A stretch of DNA of 6,755 bases from Chloroflexota bacterium (lineage in GTDB: Bacteria > Chloroflexota > Dehalococcoidia > Lucifugimonadales > Australimonadaceae), in the NCBI GenBank assembly GCA_027625205.1, contig JAQBVZ010000038.1, forward strand, positions 1-6,755, in the 5' to 3' direction. The notes beneath the pieces are model-generated. The model had not been told where the DNA came from. It saw only the letters and a list, made by a program, of their open reading frames with translations, and ran no database searches. The position numbers and the translations under genes are program-made. Positions 6,081 to 6,755 of this stretch are shown here, piece after piece (position 1 is the first letter of the stretch; each line of letters begins with the position of its first letter).

Positions 6081-6097
6081 GGCTGGTCTCACCGGCC
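6081..6097 (+). other. Hairpin in the 5' leader of the small exported protein gene
   Basis: GGCTGGT pairs with ACCGGCC around a CTC loop: seven pairs, one of them G-U. It ends 23 bases before the ATG at 6121 and is followed by only three T residues, so it is a poor terminator. It could be a leader structure affecting translation or RNA stability, or simply chance in GC-rich DNA. Confidence 0.35.
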
Positions 6098-6108
6098 TTT
6101 GCGTGAAC

Positions 6109-6114
6109 GAGAGG
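6109..6114 (+). promoter_or_regulatory. Ribosome binding site that fixes the start of the small exported protein
   Basis: GAGAGG lies six bases before the ATG at 6121. The earlier in-frame ATG at 6043 has no such site and would place a hydrophilic stretch in front of the signal sequence. Confidence 0.75.
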
Positions 6115-6120
6115 TGCTCC

Positions 6121-6519
6121 ATGAATAGAAGAGTACGGTTGGCGATTAGCGTGGGCTTGGTGGCGATGGTTGCCGTAGGCTCAGCGGCGGTGGCGCTGAC
6201 CAGAGATAAGCTTGGCCTATTGCCAGTGCGTTCCCAACATGGCATTGTCCGTGAGGAGCCTCCTATGGTGACGCTGGCGAGAGAAGATTTGGCGGGTTTA
6301 TTGGGCATAGACGTTGGCGACGTTTCAGTGCTCAGCATTGAGCCCGTTGAATGGCCCGACACCAGCCTGGGCAACCCGCAGCCGGGGTTGTTCTATCTCC
6401 AGGTCATTACGCCGGGATACAAGCTCATCCTTGAGGGTGCCGACTTCCCGTACACATACCACACGGACCTGAACCAGCATGTGGAGCTGGTCAACGAGTC
6501 AGAGCAACCTGCTGCCTAG
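6121..6519 (+). CDS. Small exported or membrane-anchored protein with a WPDxSLGxPxPG motif, function unknown
   Basis: The 132-residue protein starts with MNRRVRL and a hydrophobic run (about 7-26), a signal peptide or N-terminal anchor, so the rest should lie outside the cytoplasmic membrane. The mature part holds VEWPDTSLGNPQPG (76-89) and a tail with ITPGYKLILEG (96-106) and YTYHTD (111-116). From memory, similar small exported proteins with WPDxSLGxPxPG and a following GYxxxLE...Y.YH pattern are common in Chloroflexota, Actinobacteriota and Cyanobacteria, but I know no function. Many relatives have Cys after SLG where this one has Asn (N85), and the mature part contains no cysteine at all. 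The start at 6121 is chosen over the in-frame ATG at 6043 because of the GAGAGG six bases upstream and the immediate signal sequence. It is divergent from the HdrD-like gene, and its stop overlaps that of the edge gene. Confidence 0.8.
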   Translation: MNRRVRLAISVGLVAMVAVGSAAVALTRDKLGLLPVRSQHGIVREEPPMVTLAREDLAGLLGIDVGDVSVLSIEPVEWPDTSLGNPQPGLFYLQVITPGYKLILEGADFPYTYHTDLNQHVELVNESEQPAA

Positions 6520-6755
6520 GAGCCTTCGCCAGCGTATTCCATGGTCTTTTCAAAGTTAGTGCCGTCCTTCAGTGTGACCATGAACCTATACGTCCCTGTT
6601 GTTGGTACGCCCGTTTCCAGGTAGCGCCAGGAATCGTCTGTTTGCTGAAGATACTGTAGTGAGTCGTCTGGGAACCGCACTGTGACATCAAAGACTTTGG
6701 CCAAGTCATCAGCCGTGGCGAACACAGAGAGTTCATAGCGGTTGTTCGTATGGAT
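6516..6755 (-). CDS. Partial CDS, C-terminal 79 residues of an unrecognised protein
   Basis: The minus-strand frame is open from the window edge down to a TAG stop at 6516-6518, so the gene begins outside the window; the GTG at 6725 need not be its start. I do not recognise the protein. The visible part (for example VFDVTVRFPDDSLQYL and GTYRFMVTLKDG) alternates hydrophobic and polar residues like a beta-sandwich or Ig-like domain, with no cysteine, no membrane segment and an acidic end (YAGEGS). Codon choice looks like real coding sequence, with C or G common at third positions. Its neighbour on the other strand is a small exported protein, and this one could also be extracytoplasmic, but no signal sequence is in view. 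The two genes overlap by four bases at their stops. Confidence 0.68.
   Translation of the reverse strand: MHTNNRYELSVFATADDLAKVFDVTVRFPDDSLQYLQQTDDSWRYLETGVPTTGTYRFMVTLKDGTNFEKTMEYAGEGS

Noticed and set aside
6043..6120. Longer start (ATG at 6043) for the small exported protein
   Set aside because: No ribosome site, and the added residues would bury the signal sequence; the ATG at 6121 has GAGAGG at the right distance.
5975..6120. A plus-strand sigma-70 promoter for the small exported protein (TATATG near 6027, TAGAAG near 6071)
   Set aside because: Neither candidate -10 has an acceptable -35 at 16-18 bases, so no promoter is annotated.

Overview
The window is a GC-rich bacterial stretch built mostly around fatty-acid oxidation and respiratory electron transfer. 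Every protein-coding gene reads as bacterial. Three things point weakly to a Chloroflexota-type lineage (Dehalococcoidia or SAR202-like): the style of the proteins, a lone nuoA, and a small exported protein with a WPDxSLGxPxPG motif. That assignment is my impression from memory and was not tested. There are no RNA genes, mobile elements, CRISPR arrays or attachment sites that I can support, and no gene-free stretch over 300 bases.

Layout. On the plus strand, bases 2-103 hold the tail of a probable enoyl-CoA hydratase/isomerase, followed six bases later by an acyl-CoA synthetase (110-1666). This meets a second, different acyl-CoA synthetase on the minus strand (1663-3273) tail to tail, with a 4-base stop-codon overlap. 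Upstream of the second synthetase lies a compact control region (3274-3415) holding its promoter and the terminator of the next gene. That gene is nuoA (3416-3799, minus), subunit A of complex I, which stands alone with its own promoter and terminator. Next comes a 699-residue membrane iron-sulfur oxidoreductase of the HdrD/FadF/EtfD type (3875-5974, minus). A divergent intergenic region (5975-6120) separates it from a small exported protein of unknown function (6121-6519, plus). The edge gene (6516-6755, minus, partial) overlaps that protein's stop by 4 bases.

How the genes fit together. The synthetases would activate carboxylic acids to acyl-CoA, and the hydratase would act on the enoyl-CoA intermediates. 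The HdrD-like protein is the predicted route by which electrons from acyl-CoA dehydrogenases, carried by electron-transfer flavoprotein, reach the (mena)quinone pool. Complex I (NuoA) would take the NADH made in the same cycle. Acyl-CoA dehydrogenase, ETF and the other nuo genes are not in the window.

The most interesting signal is regulatory. The leaders of the minus-strand acyl-CoA synthetase and of the HdrD-like oxidoreductase share a 16-base element (CACGACCTGCYGGAGC, 15 of 16 identical). It lies just downstream of the predicted -10 boxes and ends 22 and 23 bases before the start codons. This suggests co-regulation of acid activation and electron disposal. I see no clear novel multi-gene system; the enzymes themselves are of known types.
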